A DNA stretch of 64,000 nt from Diacronema lutheri (GCA_019448385.1 JAGTXO010000009.1:806001-870000); one strand, 5' to 3'; counted from the stretch's first letter, positions 9,801 through 19,974 are shown. Notes: a model not told the origin generated them from the letters alone. A program made the numbers and translations.

Positions 9801-11162
9801 GAGTCGGCGCGCTCGAGGTCGACGTTGACGACGGGCCGGTTGTGGATGTGGCGCGCGCGCTGCGCATACTTGAGCGTGTTGAGCGTCTCCTCGAGGTCTG
9901 CGTCGCACGGCGAGACGCACGCGAGCATCAGCGTCTGCGAGTTGCCGCCGAGCGAGTCTTGCAGCAACCTGCCGGCGCGGCGCGGCGCGGCGCGGCGCGG
10001 TGCGGCCATCGTGCGCGCGGCGCGGTGTGAGACCATGCGCGCGCGCGGCGCAGGCGGCCGGCCCGGCCCGCCCTGCTACGCCCCACCCCGCCGCGCACCG
10101 GGTGAGCTTCGAGTCGCGGTACGGCACGTGCACGTGCGCGCCCGGCTTGCGCTCGGCGGTGAGCGCGCAGATCACGTTGCCGAGCGCGAGCAGGCCGCGG
10201 TTGATCTGCACGCCCTCGAGGAACCGCTCGCCCTCCGCCTTGGTGCGCTTGGCGCGCTCAGAGCCGGCGAGGTCAACGAAGTGGAGCTTAGCGGAGAGCG
10301 CGCGCGGCCGCGCGCCCGCGTGCGCCGCCGCGGTCGGCAGGTCCGCGTCGACGGTCACGGTGAGGACGGCGTGCGAGCGCGACGAAGACGCGTTCATTGC
10401 CGTCGACGCGGTCGCGCGGGAGAGCGCGCCGTGCTGCACGCAGCGCAGCGCGTCGGCGGCGGAGCGGAGCTCGCGCTGTCGCGCACCCGCGAGCGAGATC
10501 GCGCCCGACGCGTCCTCGCGGATCGTCACGCCGCCGCCGGCCGCCGGCGCGCCGCTAACGCCTGCCGCCGGCGCGGTCGCCGGCCGGCCGCCGGGCACGA
10601 GCTCGTCGGCGGGCGCGCCGAGAGTGGCGTGCACGCCGCGCTCGAGAGAGCCGGAGGCGTGAAGCAGGTCGCGCACCTCCTCGCGGTGGATCTCGATGAA
10701 CGTTGCGCTCACGCGCACCGCGAGCGCGTCATGCGCGTCGACGCGCTCGCGGATCGCGCCAAACAGCTCGCGCATCGCGCGCGGCAGGATGCCGGCCGCG
10801 TCATCGGCGCCGTGGTCAAGGTCGATGCTCGCAGTGCCCATCGTGTGCGTCTTGCCCGAACCCGTCTGCCCGTACGCGAACACCGTGCCGTTGAGCCCGT
10901 CGAGCGCACCGCGCACGAGCGCGCCCGCACGGATCTCGCCGTACACGTCCGCCTGCGCCGTGCCCGTGCCGAAGACGTGGTCGAACGTGAAGGCTCGGTC
11001 GGAGCCGAGGAAGACCACCGGCTCACCCGGCGTCGTGAACACGCACTCGCTCGCACCGTCGGCCAGGTCGGTCGGAAGCATGGGCCGCACGCGCAGCGCG
11101 ACGCGCACTGCGCGGTCGGCAGCGGCGCGGCGCACACCCGGGCGCGCGCGTGCGTCGCGCAT
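6818..11162 (-). CDS. Kinesin-4 family motor protein
   Basis: Two exons, 11162-10099 and 9968-6818, joined across an intron at 9969-10098 (CG|GTGCGC...CAG|G, phase 2). The junction restores [15 protein letters not shown], an invariant motor motif. The spliced protein is about 1,404 residues. The motor domain is N-terminal: VRVALRVRP at 20-28, P-loop GQTGSGKT at 99-106, switch I NASSSRSH at 257-264, switch II DLAGSE at 297-302, then [19 protein letters not shown] as neck. A long coiled coil follows, with the kinesin-4-like [17 protein letters not shown] and [16 protein letters not shown] segments, an acidic Asp/Thr-rich patch ([12 protein letters not shown]) and a basic tail. Kinesin-4 members work in spindle midzones or cilia. 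Assignment to this subfamily rests on the neck and the coiled-coil motifs. An Ala-rich insertion sits inside the motor near residues 185-210. Confidence 0.88.
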
Positions 11163-11343
11163 GAGCGCGGCGGCTGCGCGCGCGCGCGCCGCGACCGATG
11201 CTCGCGCGCACCCGTGCTCTCCTCCGTGCGCGCCGCGGTCGGCGGCTCGGCGTCGCCGCCCTCCTCGGCCCTCGCGTGCTCCATTGGCTTGGTCGAGTTC
11301 AAATCGCAGGTGGGCGCGACGCGGATTTTCAAAAAGGCCCTGT

Positions 11344-13221
11344 CTACGACTCTAGGCAGGGCCCGCAGGCTGCGGGCGCGGCCTCGCCGTCTGGTGGCCG
11401 GCGGACCGCGATTGTCATCTCGCACTCGCGGCCCGCGCGCGCGCCCTCGCGGACGAGCCGCAGCGCGACCACGAGCGCGTTGGGCGGGCACGCGCCGACG
11501 AGGGCCTCCACGTCGGCGGCTGAGAGTGCGCCCGCGCACCACGTGAACGTGCGCGGCCCGCCGTCCGCGTCAGCGAGCGCGGCGCCGCCGTGCCCGTCCG
11601 CGCCGACGGCGCGCGCGGAGCTCGCGATGCTCTCGAGGTGCGCCCGCGCCCGCTCGGCCGCGCTCGGCGCCGGCGCGCGCGCCGGTGGCGCGTCGGCGCG
11701 CGTCCGTGCGTTGTCGTCGTCGAATTCGGCGCAGAGCAGCGCAGGAGCCGACGGTGCGCAAACGCGCGTCGAGAGCAGAAGCTGCGGAAGCGTGCCGAAG
11801 CGGCGGCGCTTGCGCACGCCGAAGCTCTCGTCCGCCAGCCGCGCGCGCACGAGCCGCATGCACACGCTCGCGTCCTCGACCGAGTCGTGGCCAGCGCCGG
11901 CGCGCAGCCCGCCGTCGGCTGCCACCGGCTCGCTGCCGCGCGTGCCGTCGGCCGCTTCGTCGCCGGCGCCGTCCACCGCGGCGGCGGAAGCACCGCCACA
12001 AGCCGCGCTGTGCGCGCGTGCGTGTGCGCCATCCTGAATCCGCTCGCCGAGCAGCTCGGCCGCGAGGTGCGCGAGCTTTCGCTTCCGCCCACCGCCGAGC
12101 GGATGAGGGAAGAGCGCGGCCGTGTCGATGCAGCGCGCGTGCGCCATGCGCAACGCGCGCAGGTCGTTCTCGAGCGAGTGGCCGATGAGCACGTCCGACG
12201 GCCGAACGAGCGCGCGCACCGCCGCGCGAGCGTCGCACGCGCGCAGCCGCGCGCGCGCGAGCGCCAGCGCGGTCAGTCCGGACGACGAGGTCCGGTAGTC
12301 CGTGACGCGCGCGGCGGGTCGGACGAGCTCGTCGAGGCACACACGCTCGCGCTCGTCGACGAGAGAGACGCGCGCGAGCGCGCTCGCGCCGCCCTCCACC
12401 TCCACCATCTCGCAGTCGAGCGCAAACAGCGCGCGCGGCCGCTCCGGGGACGCGCGCGCGCCGCGCGTCGCCGGCGTGGGCGGCTCGTCGGCGCCGCGCG
12501 GAGCGCCTGCGAGCGGCGGGACGTCGACCATGTCGTCCCGGTCGCCCCTTTTCTCCTTATCCTCCTCCTCCTCCTCTTCCTCCTCCTCCTCCTCCCCCTC
12601 CTGCGGGTAGCCCGCCTCGCGCATCGCCTCGGCGCTCATGAGCAGCGCGTCGACTCGCGCGCGCGAAGTCGGGCGCGCGCGCGGCGACGCGGCGCGCTCG
12701 CCTTGGCCGTCCTCGCCCTCGTCGGCGTCGGCGTCGCTGTCGCCGTCAACGCCCCCCTTGATGTAGAAGAGCGAGCGCACGCCGCCCGGTCGCTCGCCGT
12801 ACGCCTCCGCCAGGCGCACGCGCGCCTCGATTGGCGTGGCAAGCGCATCGCCGCGTGCGCGCGCGAGCGCTTCCGAAACGGCCACGGTGTCGGGCCCGTC
12901 GCACGCGAGCACGAGGACATGCCGGACGAGCGCGGCGTGGCGAAGGGCGAGGAAGGGAGGGCGCTGGTGCGCGAGCAGCACGTGCCTCAGCACCGCGACC
13001 ACGTCCGAATGCTTGAGCGCGCTTTGCCCAGCCTGCAGGTGCGCCGCGAGCCGGCTCTCGAGCGACGCGCACGCCGACGCGCCGAGGACTTGGCGGATCT
13101 CAGCGGCGGTACCACCACCGGCGGCCACGCGCTTTCGAGCCTTCTTGGCCGCGCCGGCCGCGGGCCGCACCGGCCCCGCCGCGTCCGACGGGGCCACGTC
13201 GTCGACACGCGGGTCGGCCAT
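11344..13221 (-). CDS. REX-type 3'-5' RNA exonuclease (DEDDh)
   Basis: A 625-residue single ORF starting at the ATG at 13221. The exonuclease domain holds ALDCEMVE (DxE, near residue 269), IGHSLENDLRALRMAH with CIDTAALFPH (second Asp), and GHDSVEDASVCM (His and last Asp). This is the REXO1/Rex1-Rex3/Rex4 pattern used in rRNA, 5S and tRNA 3'-end trimming in the nucleus or nucleolus. About 50 low-complexity residues (Ala/Gly/Asp-rich) are inserted between the second and third motifs, with no splice sites, so they appear to be translated. An acidic run of about a dozen Glu lies upstream of the catalytic domain. The N-terminal 190 residues contain a helical region (SLESRLAAHLQAGQSALKHS) like the N-terminal segment of yeast Rex1. 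The start is head-to-head with the next gene. Confidence 0.85.
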   Translation of the reverse strand: MADPRVDDVAPSDAAGPVRPAAGAAKKARKRVAAGGGTAAEIRQVLGASACASLESRLAAHLQAGQSALKHSDVVAVLRHVLLAHQRPPFLALRHAALVRHVLVLACDGPDTVAVSEALARARGDALATPIEARVRLAEAYGERPGGVRSLFYIKGGVDGDSDADADEGEDGQGERAASPRARPTSRARVDALLMSAEAMREAGYPQEGEEEEEEEEEEEDKEKRGDRDDMVDVPPLAGAPRGADEPPTPATRGARASPERPRALFALDCEMVEVEGGASALARVSLVDERERVCLDELVRPAARVTDYRTSSSGLTALALARARLRACDARAAVRALVRPSDVLIGHSLENDLRALRMAHARCIDTAALFPHPLGGGRKRKLAHLAAELLGERIQDGAHARAHSAACGGASAAAVDGAGDEAADGTRGSEPVAADGGLRAGAGHDSVEDASVCMRLVRARLADESFGVRKRRRFGTLPQLLLSTRVCAPSAPALLCAEFDDDNARTRADAPPARAPAPSAAERARAHLESIASSARAVGADGHGGAALADADGGPRTFTWCAGALSAADVEALVGACPPNALVVALRLVREGARAGRECEMTIAVRRPPDGEAAPAACGPCLES

Positions 13222-13288
13222 GATTGCCAGCGGTGCGCCCACAGAGGGCGCCCCGGTCACCCCGTCACTCGAGTCCGCGGACGCGAGC
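13222..13288. promoter_or_regulatory. 67-bp divergent intergenic region
   Basis: The REX-type exonuclease starts leftward at 13221 and the sulfotransferase/aminotransferase fusion starts rightward at 13289. If the upstream in-frame ATG at 13220 is used instead for the rightward gene, the two coding regions would overlap. Either way both promoters must lie in this gap or inside the opposing gene. No TATA-like string is visible. Confidence 0.4.
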
Positions 13289-15076
13289 ATGTCGACGGCG
13301 CCGCACGCGATCCACCAGTGGTCGGGGCCGCGCTCGATGTCGACGGCGAGCATGTACTCGTGGGATGCGCGCGCTGACTGCACGTGCGTCGACGAGCCGC
13401 TCTACGCGCACTACCTGCGCGAGTGCCCGGCCGTCTACCGGCCGTACCGCGCCGAGCTGCTCGCCGCGAACCCGTCGGACGGCGCGTCGGTAGTGCGCGA
13501 CGTGCTGCTCGCGCGGCGCGAGACGCCCCTCGTCTTCTTCAAGCACATCGTCAAGCAAGCGCTCAACCTTGACATGAGCTGGGCCGGCGCGCCCGGGCTG
13601 CGCCACGTCATCCTCGTCCGCCACCCGCTCCGAATGCTCGTGAGCTTCGGCACATCGACCGACTGGCTGCCGCCCGAGAAGGCGACGCTCGACGAGCTCT
13701 CGCTACCGCAGCTCGCGGCGATGCACGCCAAGCTCTCCGAGCTCTGCGAGCGCCCGCCTGTCGTCGTCGACGCCGACGACCTCGCGAGCAATCCAGAGGG
13801 CACGCTGCGCGCGCTGTGCCGCGCGCTCGATGTGCCCTACTCGCCGGCGATGCTCGCGTGGCAGGCGGGGCCCAAGGCGTGCGACGGGATGTGGGCGCCG
13901 CACTGGTACGAGTCGGTCCGCCGCTCGACCGGCTGGAGCGGCCAGGCCACCACCAAGGCGTACCGCACGCTCGCGCCGCCGAGCTTTGCGGTGCTCCGCG
14001 CGGCGCTCCCATTTTTCGACTATCTCCGATCGTTCGCGCTCGCGCCCCTCGACGCGGCGGCGGGCGGCGGCAGGAGCAGCGGCGATGGCGGCGGCGGCGA
14101 CGGGACGGTCGTCGATCACGGCGTGCCGCGGCCGATCGCGCCCGAGCCGCGCAACCTCGACCTGCTCGTGTGGGTGGGCGCACCGGGCAAAGGCGGGCTC
14201 GTGCCACGCGAGCTCGCAAAGGTGTCCGTCTTCGACTCGGCCGTGCAGGGCGGCGACGCGGTGTGGGAGGGGCTGCGCGTGTACCGCGGCAAGGTGTTCA
14301 AGTTCGAGCGCCACCTGCGCCGGCTCTACGACTCGGCCAAGGCGCTCAACTTTCAAAACGTTCACTCGCCCGCGCAGGTGCGCGAGGCCGTGCTGCAGAC
14401 CCTCGCCGCCAACGGCATGCGCGACGGCGCGCACATCCGCCTGACGCTCACGCGCGGCGTCAAGACGACGTCGTCCATGAACCCGCTCTTCAACGCGTAC
14501 GGCTGCACGCTGATCGTCCTCGCCGAGTGGAAGCCCGTCGTCGGCGTCGCGACCTACGACAACGCCGCGGGCGTCTCGCTCGTCACCGCGGCCAACCGGC
14601 GCAACCCGCCGTCGTGTATCGACTCGAAGATCCACCACAACAACCTGATCAACAACATTCTGCCCAAGATCCAGGCCAACCTCGCCGGCGCCGCCGACGC
14701 GCTGATGCTCGACCTCGACGGCTTCGTCGCTGAGACAAACGCGACCAACGTCTTCGTCGTCAAGGACGGGAGATTGCTCACGCCATCCGCCGACGCGTGC
14801 CTGCCCGGCGTGACGCGCGAGGCGGTGATGGCGCTCGGCCGCGACGTGCTCGGCGTCGAGGTGATCGAGCGGCGCGTCTCCCTCGCAGAGTTCCACACCG
14901 CCGACGAGGTCTTCACCACCGGCACCATGGGCGAGCTCACGCCGGTTGTTCTCATCGACGGCCGGAAGATTGGCGACGGCGCGCCGGGCGCGCTCACGCG
15001 CCGGCTGCAGGCGGCGTTTGCGAAGCTGACCGACGAGGACAGCCCGGAGCACGCGCCGCTGCCCGATTTCGAGTGA
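13289..15076 (+). CDS. Sulfotransferase-like / class-IV aminotransferase fusion (BCAT-like protein)
   Basis: A 595-residue protein. The N-terminal domain is a P-loop sulfotransferase-like fold: HQWSGPRSMSTASMYSWDAR, then CVDEPLYAHYL, then HVILVRHPLRML. The C-terminal domain is a fold-type-IV PLP enzyme: FDSAVQGGDAVWEGLRVYRG, VFKFERHLRRLYDSAK, and the presumed catalytic Lys447 in IDSKIHHNNLINN, with FVAETNATNVFVV and TGTMGELTPV. A Gly/Ser-rich linker around residues 255-275 joins them. This arrangement is the one of the plant branched-chain-aminotransferase-like proteins, whose substrate is not settled. The start at 13289 puts the P-loop motif about ten residues from the N terminus, as in plant homologues; the ATG at 13220 would add 23 residues. 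No intron is apparent. Confidence 0.88.
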   Translation: MSTAPHAIHQWSGPRSMSTASMYSWDARADCTCVDEPLYAHYLRECPAVYRPYRAELLAANPSDGASVVRDVLLARRETPLVFFKHIVKQALNLDMSWAGAPGLRHVILVRHPLRMLVSFGTSTDWLPPEKATLDELSLPQLAAMHAKLSELCERPPVVVDADDLASNPEGTLRALCRALDVPYSPAMLAWQAGPKACDGMWAPHWYESVRRSTGWSGQATTKAYRTLAPPSFAVLRAALPFFDYLRSFALAPLDAAAGGGRSSGDGGGGDGTVVDHGVPRPIAPEPRNLDLLVWVGAPGKGGLVPRELAKVSVFDSAVQGGDAVWEGLRVYRGKVFKFERHLRRLYDSAKALNFQNVHSPAQVREAVLQTLAANGMRDGAHIRLTLTRGVKTTSSMNPLFNAYGCTLIVLAEWKPVVGVATYDNAAGVSLVTAANRRNPPSCIDSKIHHNNLINNILPKIQANLAGAADALMLDLDGFVAETNATNVFVVKDGRLLTPSADACLPGVTREAVMALGRDVLGVEVIERRVSLAEFHTADEVFTTGTMGELTPVVLIDGRKIGDGAPGALTRRLQAAFAKLTDEDSPEHAPLPDFE

Positions 15077-15534
15077 GCGAGACCCGAGCAGGGGCCCGAG
15101 TGAGGGCGCCATGGCCCAAGCCGTCAAGTTGCGTCCACGTGCACCGCCGGGTTGGCCGTGGGGAGGCGGTCGCGCATGCGCTTGTCCGAGCCACAACTCG
15201 CCGCGCCGGGAATTCTGCGCGCGCAGCGCGCTCGCGGCGCGCTTGACGCACTGAAGAACGCGACCGTCGGCGAGCGCTAATTTGAATTTTCATTACAGTG
15301 AAATCGAATTTGAAATCGATTTTGTTCGATGGGGTCTCTTAAATTTTAGGCGGCTCATCGGACGCTATAAAACAAACGTCAAACTACGACCCCTTGTCGC
15401 CCGGCAGTCGCCCGGCGGTCGTACCGGTCGCCGCCGTGCTCCTCCGTGGCTGAGGGAACCGCTGTCGCCCGGTTCGACGCGCTGTCGCCCGGTTCGACGT
15501 CGCGCGCATCACACGGCGCGCGTCGCACGGCGCA
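15077..15534. promoter_or_regulatory. AT-rich island and putative promoter upstream of the methyltransferase
   Basis: Against a background above 70% GC, 15278-15380 is strikingly AT-rich. It contains GAATTTTCATTACAG, AATTTGAAATCGATTTTG and GCTATAAAAC at about 15363-15372, a convincing TATA box about 165 bases before the next ATG. Between them and the start, CGCTGTCGCCCGGTTCGACG occurs twice in tandem (about 15468-15507). Confidence 0.5.
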
Positions 15535-16419
15535 ATGGTGGCGGCGGCGCCCATCGCCACCCTTTTCTTCGCCCTCCCGCTCGAGCCGCTCGCCGACGGC
15601 TGAGCACGAGTGTACGTCGACGTCGGCACCAACCGCGGCGTGCAGCTGCGCAAGCTGTTTGAGCCGGAGCTGTACCCCCGCGCGCCGGTCGTGCGCATCT
15701 TCGACCGGCTCTTTGGCCGTGCGCGCGCCACCGACCGCTCGCTCTGCGCATTCGGCTTCGAACCGAACCCGCCGCTCGAGGGCCGGCTCGTTGCGCTCGA
15801 GCAGGCGTATGCAAAGCGCGGCTGGTCACTGCGCATCTTCACGCGGACGGCGGCGAGCACGCGCGATGGCGACATCGCCTTCCATTATTACGACGACCTC
15901 GACCTCAACGTGGGCTCGTCAATTCGCCCTCGGCCCAACCGCTCGCGCGCCGAGGTCGGCGACGGACGGCAGCTGCGTACGACCGTCCGATCAATCGACC
16001 TCGCGCGCTTCCTGGTGGAGCACGTGCACGCGCGCCGCATCCCGTTCGGCGCGACGTCGACGGTCGTGGTCAAGCTTGACGTCGAAGGGCACGAGTACGT
16101 GCTGTTGCCGCACCTGATCGCGTCGGGCGCGCTCTGCCGCGTCAACCTCCTCTTCTATGAGTTCCATTCGGGCACGCGATTCGTCAAGAACGAGACCGAT
16201 CGCGCGGCCAAGCAGGACGCAGAAGCGACTATGCTGCGGCAGATCGACGGTCCAAAGCACCTGTGGGGCCTGCGGGGGTGCGTGACCCGCGCCACGCCGA
16301 TGGATGACGAGACGTACCAGCGCGACGACGGGCAGTGGCGCATGCCGCCGGTGAAGCAGCAGCTGGCGGACAAGGCCCTCCGCAGACCGCCGCCGCCACT
16401 GACGCCAATCCCATGGTGA
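15535..16419 (+). CDS. FkbM-type methyltransferase with an in-frame TGA
   Basis: The methyltransferase domain begins VYVDVGTNRGVQLRKL (motif I for S-adenosylmethionine binding), continues with CAFGFEPNP, and has VVVKLDVEGHEYVLLPHLI and LLFYEFHSG, which are typical FkbM landmarks. This part is open from 15604. The nearest ATG, at 15535, is in the same frame and starts MVAAAPIATLFFALPLEPLADG, a good signal peptide. One TGA (15601-15603) separates it from the domain. So the gene reads as signal peptide, TGA, enzyme: 294 codons plus a stop at 16417. The TGA could be a nonsense mutation, a sequence error (TGG or CGA to TGA), an unrecognised upstream exon, or recoding. I found no SECIS-like hairpin downstream. 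FkbM enzymes usually methylate sugar or glycolipid hydroxyls; the substrate here is unknown. Confidence 0.7.
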
Positions 16420-16532
16420 GGGAGGCGTCGCACAGGCGTCATCCACTCATCCTGTAAATGATCTTCGCGTTTCCGGCTTGGGCCCTCACGGATCGCCGCG
16501 CCTGCAAGCCGCGTTTAAAGAGGCCTGCACCG

Positions 16533-18346
16533 TCAGGCGTCGCAATCTCCCACGCGCGCTCGGGGGTCAGGCGCCGTTGGCGGCCGCGTCGGCACGGCAG
16601 GACTTGTTGCCGCTCGTCCGCGCTCGTGGTGCCCCACCTTGGCCCCCGCCGCCGCTGCTGGCGCCGCGACTTTCGCATGCTCCGGGCCATCGCCCCCCCC
16701 CAAAAGTTCCTCGTCCGCAAACCGTCGATATGTACCGCCACAAGACGCGCTCGTCGACGCCGTTCCGCGCGGCGGCGCGCGCGCTGCTTCTCGCCCTACA
16801 TGCGCACCCTGTGCGGGCGCCTTTGCCCAACCGTCGCTCCGCGCCTCATCCACGGAACGGCGCATGCACAGCACGAACGGCTCTTCCGTCGCCACACCCA
16901 GGACGGATCGCTCGCGCGCATGCGTGCGACTGCCCAGCTCGAGCTCGCGCGCACGCTGCAGCGCGGTGGGAAGCGCGAGCAGCCACAGGGCGGTCATGCA
17001 CAGCGTGGTGGCGATCATGAAGCGCGCGACGCGTGAGCCGAGGTCGAACGTGCCGTTATACCTGCGACGGCACCGTGCCGCGCTCGCGCCGTGCGGAGAG
17101 GGCGTCGGGCGACTTCGTTGCGCAGAGGGGAGCAAACGGGGCTGGCCGAATCGCAGGTGCGCGTGCAGGCGGCCGCGCCGCACGCGCACGCGCGCGCGCA
17201 CCGCACGGCGACAACGATGGGCGAGGCGGCAAGGGAAAGGAGGCGTATGGGCAGGTACGCACGGTACGGCAGAAGAGTCGGCGCGCACGTGCCGTCGACG
17301 CCGGCGGGCGGCGTGAGCGGCGCGACCCGCGCGAAGAGGAAGAAGGCCGACGTCACGCACCCCTGCGCCGCTGCGCTCGCGAGCGCCGCGCGTCGCCCGC
17401 CGCCGCCGTGCGCGCCGCGCGCCACGTACGCCGCGAGCCCCACCCACTCCGCCACGACGAGCGCGCCGAGGGCCCAGCCGTCTGTCGCGGCGCCAACGAG
17501 CGCGAGCGCGAGCACGCGCGCGCCCACCTCGCCAAGCCGCGCGGCGAAGAGCACGAGCCGGTACGGCAAGGCGCGCTCTGTGCGCTCCTCTGGCGAGCGC
17601 ACTCCGCCCTCTGCCTTCGACGCGGCCGCCTCGCCTTCTTCCGCGCCCGTGCGCGCGACGAAGAACCGCACATTCGACTCAGCCTCGAACTCGACGAGCG
17701 CCCACGCGCATGTTGCGATCGACGAGCCGAGAGACAGGTAGAGCAGGCGCGCGGAGTGCGCATCGGCGCCGGCCGCTGTGGAGCCGTCGACGAGCGCGAC
17801 AAACGCTTGGAGCAGCGCCTGCGGGAGCGCCTCCGTCGTGGCCTCGAGCAGGCGGGAGTAGGCAAAGGCGCGCAGCCGCTCGCCGACGATCAGGCATTCC
17901 ACGGCATGCAGCACGACGTTCACGCCGGGCACGAGCGCGAAGAGCCGCGCGCCCTTGAGCCAGCGAGGCAGGAGACGGTTGGGCCAGTCGTCGCGCGTGC
18001 TGCCGCGTACCATACCAAAGTCGACGTTGGACGCCGCCCACGTCGCGAGCGACTGATGCACGCGCCGTCGATCGAGTGCGCGCGGGCAAGCGCGCACGGG
18101 CGCGCGCCGTGGCGTGAGGGTCGCGGCGCGCTCACACGCGGGCGCGGCGCGTGCGGCGTCCGCGAGGCTGTGCACCGTGAGCACGATCGCTCCGAGCGCG
18201 ATGCCGAAATACTTCCATTGATGGTCGCGTGCAAAATTGTGAAGCACGAGCACGTCGAGGAATACGTCGACCATCGCGAGACTCGCGCCGAGGAGCAGCT
18301 TTGCTCGCGCTCCCGAGGTGGCGTAGGCCGCCTGCTCACCGCTCAT
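16533..18346 (-). CDS. XK-related-like multi-pass membrane protein
   Basis: Exons 18346-17202 and 17061-16533 are joined across a 140-nt intron, 17062-17201 (CG|GTGCGC...CAG|G, phase 2). The junction reads VVAVRYNGTFDLGSRVARF and adds a final membrane helix (MIATTLCMTALWLLALPTA). A further in-frame intron is possible around 18055-18100, where an Arg-rich stretch (PRRAPVRACPRALDRRR) interrupts the protein. The total is about 557 residues. Several hydrophobic helices are visible, including LLLGASLAMVDVFLDVLVLH and FGIALGAIVLTVHSLADA. A loop motif, LLEATTEALPQALLQAFVAL, resembles the (E/G)xPQxxLQ element of XK-related scramblase-like proteins. The C-terminal 150 residues are soluble and low-complexity. 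Assignment to the XK family rests on that motif and the helix layout, so it is moderate. Confidence 0.6.
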
Positions 18347-18433
18347 CGCGGACCAAAACCTGAATTTTTGGGAAAGATCAAAGTATTGAGTATTCCTGTG
18401 CAACCTCTCTCATCACTTCAACGTTTTGGGGGC
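18347..18433. promoter_or_regulatory. 87-bp AT-richer divergent promoter region
   Basis: This lies between the leftward XK-like gene (start 18346) and the rightward esterase (start 18434). It contains AAAACCTGAATTTTTGGG, AAAGATCAAAGTATTGAG and TTCAACGTTTTGGG, far less GC-rich than the genes. It is probably a shared bidirectional promoter. Confidence 0.5.
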
Positions 18434-19906
18434 ATGACCAACGGTGCGGTGTTGGTCGGGCTGGTCGCCGTGCTCGCTCGCGCGCCGGTGCCGCTGCCGG
18501 CGTCGGCGCCAGGCGCGTACGTCGCGCTTGGCGGTTCGAACACGTGTGGCCATGGCGTGCCGCCGCACGCGACCTTCCAGTACCTTCTCGCCTCCGAGCT
18601 GCGCAGGCGTCAGCTCATCTCGCGGCACGACGACCGCTGCGTGCCCGCCGCGGGCCCGGCGTTTGCGGCAACGTGCATCTCGCACTTCATCCCACGCGAG
18701 ACGGCGTTCGCGACCATCGAATACCTGCCGAACATGTATTCCAATTCGGCCGACCGAAACCTCGTCCACTTTGGCGCGCTGGCCCAGATGCTCGCGCACG
18801 CCGGGGCGCTCGCCGTCGTCGTGCAGGTGATGGAAGGCGTGCCGGGCGGATCGGGCGGACCGCCGCACGTCTACGCGTACCCGCGCAAGACGATCGAGAA
18901 CGTGCACGCGCGCATGGCTGAACGTGCGCGCTCGCTCCGCTTCCGCACCCTGCTCGTCGACGGCGCGGCCAACGAGAGCGCGCCGCTCTTCATGGCCGAC
19001 CGTCGCCACCTGAACGAGGCCGGGCACCGGCACGTGGCGCGCCGTGCGCTCGAGCTGCTTGACGAGCTCGCGGCCGCGCGCGCGCACGGCTCGGGCGCGC
19101 CGCGCGATGCGGTCGCCGCCGAGAGCGCGCTTGCCGCCGCCGAGAGCGCGCGCGCGCGCACGCGCTGCATGCTCGGCGAGGCGCTCGCGCCGGCGGTGCT
19201 CGACGCGCTCAAATTTAATCGGTCGGTGCTCGGCGAAGGCAAGGTGGGCTGGGAGGCGACTGAGCCGGGCGCGGCGCTCACGCTCTGCGCGAGCCGCCAG
19301 CCGCTCCGCGAACGCACCGAGGTGCGCCTTGGGCTCGGACACGGGCATTCGGCGCTGCAGCTCGGTCTCGTCCGAATCTTCTTCTCGCGGGGCTGCGGCC
19401 TCGCGTCGCCGCGCCTCGTGGGCAAGCGGCCGCCTTCGCACAATGGCGAGTGCGCGCCAAGCAGCTGCTCGTACGACCCGCGGCCCGCGCGCAACATCCG
19501 CTCGCGCGCGCTGCAGGTCGATTTTGTCGGCTATATTCTCCGTCCGACAGCGCCGCCCGGTGCCGCCGTGCGCGCCGAGCCGTCGGTGAGCGCGGCGGTC
19601 GAGCGCGCGCACGAGGTCGCGGCGCGCGCGCGCTGCAGCTGCGCGGTGAGTGTCACCAACAGCCCGCTCGCGACGCCGCGCGTGCCGGGCCACCGCGTGA
19701 TCGTGCGCGCGCTCGTGATCGCACCGGCCGTCGAGCGCGCGTACTTGTGGGCCAACGAGTGGCACTTCTCTCAGCGCGTCGTGCCAGCCGGTTTAGGCGT
19801 CCGCCTCCGGCTTCGGCGCGTCCGGCGGCGCCTCCTCCGGCTCCGCTCGGTCGGGTCAGGAGGACAGCGTCGCCCCCCTCCTACAACCACGAGGGACGGC
19901 ATCTAG
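18434..19906 (+). CDS. SGNH/GDSL-type hydrolase, secreted
   Basis: A 490-residue protein. Residues 1-25 form a signal peptide (TNGAVLVGLVAVLARAPVPL). Block I is VALGGSNTCGHGV, with the candidate nucleophile Ser35. Block V is MADRRHLNEAGHRHV, supplying Asp and His near residue 195. Between them AFAATCISHFIP and NLVHFGALAQML fit the other blocks loosely. These features fit the SGNH esterase superfamily (carbohydrate or lipid esterases) acting in the secretory pathway or outside the cell. The C-terminal 280 residues look beta-rich (ALTLCASRQPLRERTEVRLG, VPGHRVIVRALVIAPAVERA) and have no name I can give. The last 30 residues are Arg-rich and may be an unremoved 3' intron. The stop is TAG at 19904. 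Confidence 0.7.
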   Translation: MTNGAVLVGLVAVLARAPVPLPASAPGAYVALGGSNTCGHGVPPHATFQYLLASELRRRQLISRHDDRCVPAAGPAFAATCISHFIPRETAFATIEYLPNMYSNSADRNLVHFGALAQMLAHAGALAVVVQVMEGVPGGSGGPPHVYAYPRKTIENVHARMAERARSLRFRTLLVDGAANESAPLFMADRRHLNEAGHRHVARRALELLDELAAARAHGSGAPRDAVAAESALAAAESARARTRCMLGEALAPAVLDALKFNRSVLGEGKVGWEATEPGAALTLCASRQPLRERTEVRLGLGHGHSALQLGLVRIFFSRGCGLASPRLVGKRPPSHNGECAPSSCSYDPRPARNIRSRALQVDFVGYILRPTAPPGAAVRAEPSVSAAVERAHEVAARARCSCAVSVTNSPLATPRVPGHRVIVRALVIAPAVERAYLWANEWHFSQRVVPAGLGVRLRLRRVRRRLLRLRSVGSGGQRRPPPTTTRDGI

Positions 19907-19974
19907 CAAGGTCAGAAGGCAACGTCTGACAGGGGCAAGTGTCGGTCGACTCGTCTGATTGGGGCAAGTGTCGG

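Noticed and set aside
8610-11546. 978-codon plus-strand ORF over the kinesin gene
   Set aside because: Ser/Arg/Ala-rich shadow of the kinesin coding strand; the antisense frame has all motor motifs.
16420-16532. SECIS element for the FkbM gene (AAATGATC near 16456)
   Set aside because: No helix follows the ATGA and no matching NGAN partner with pairing could be drawn.
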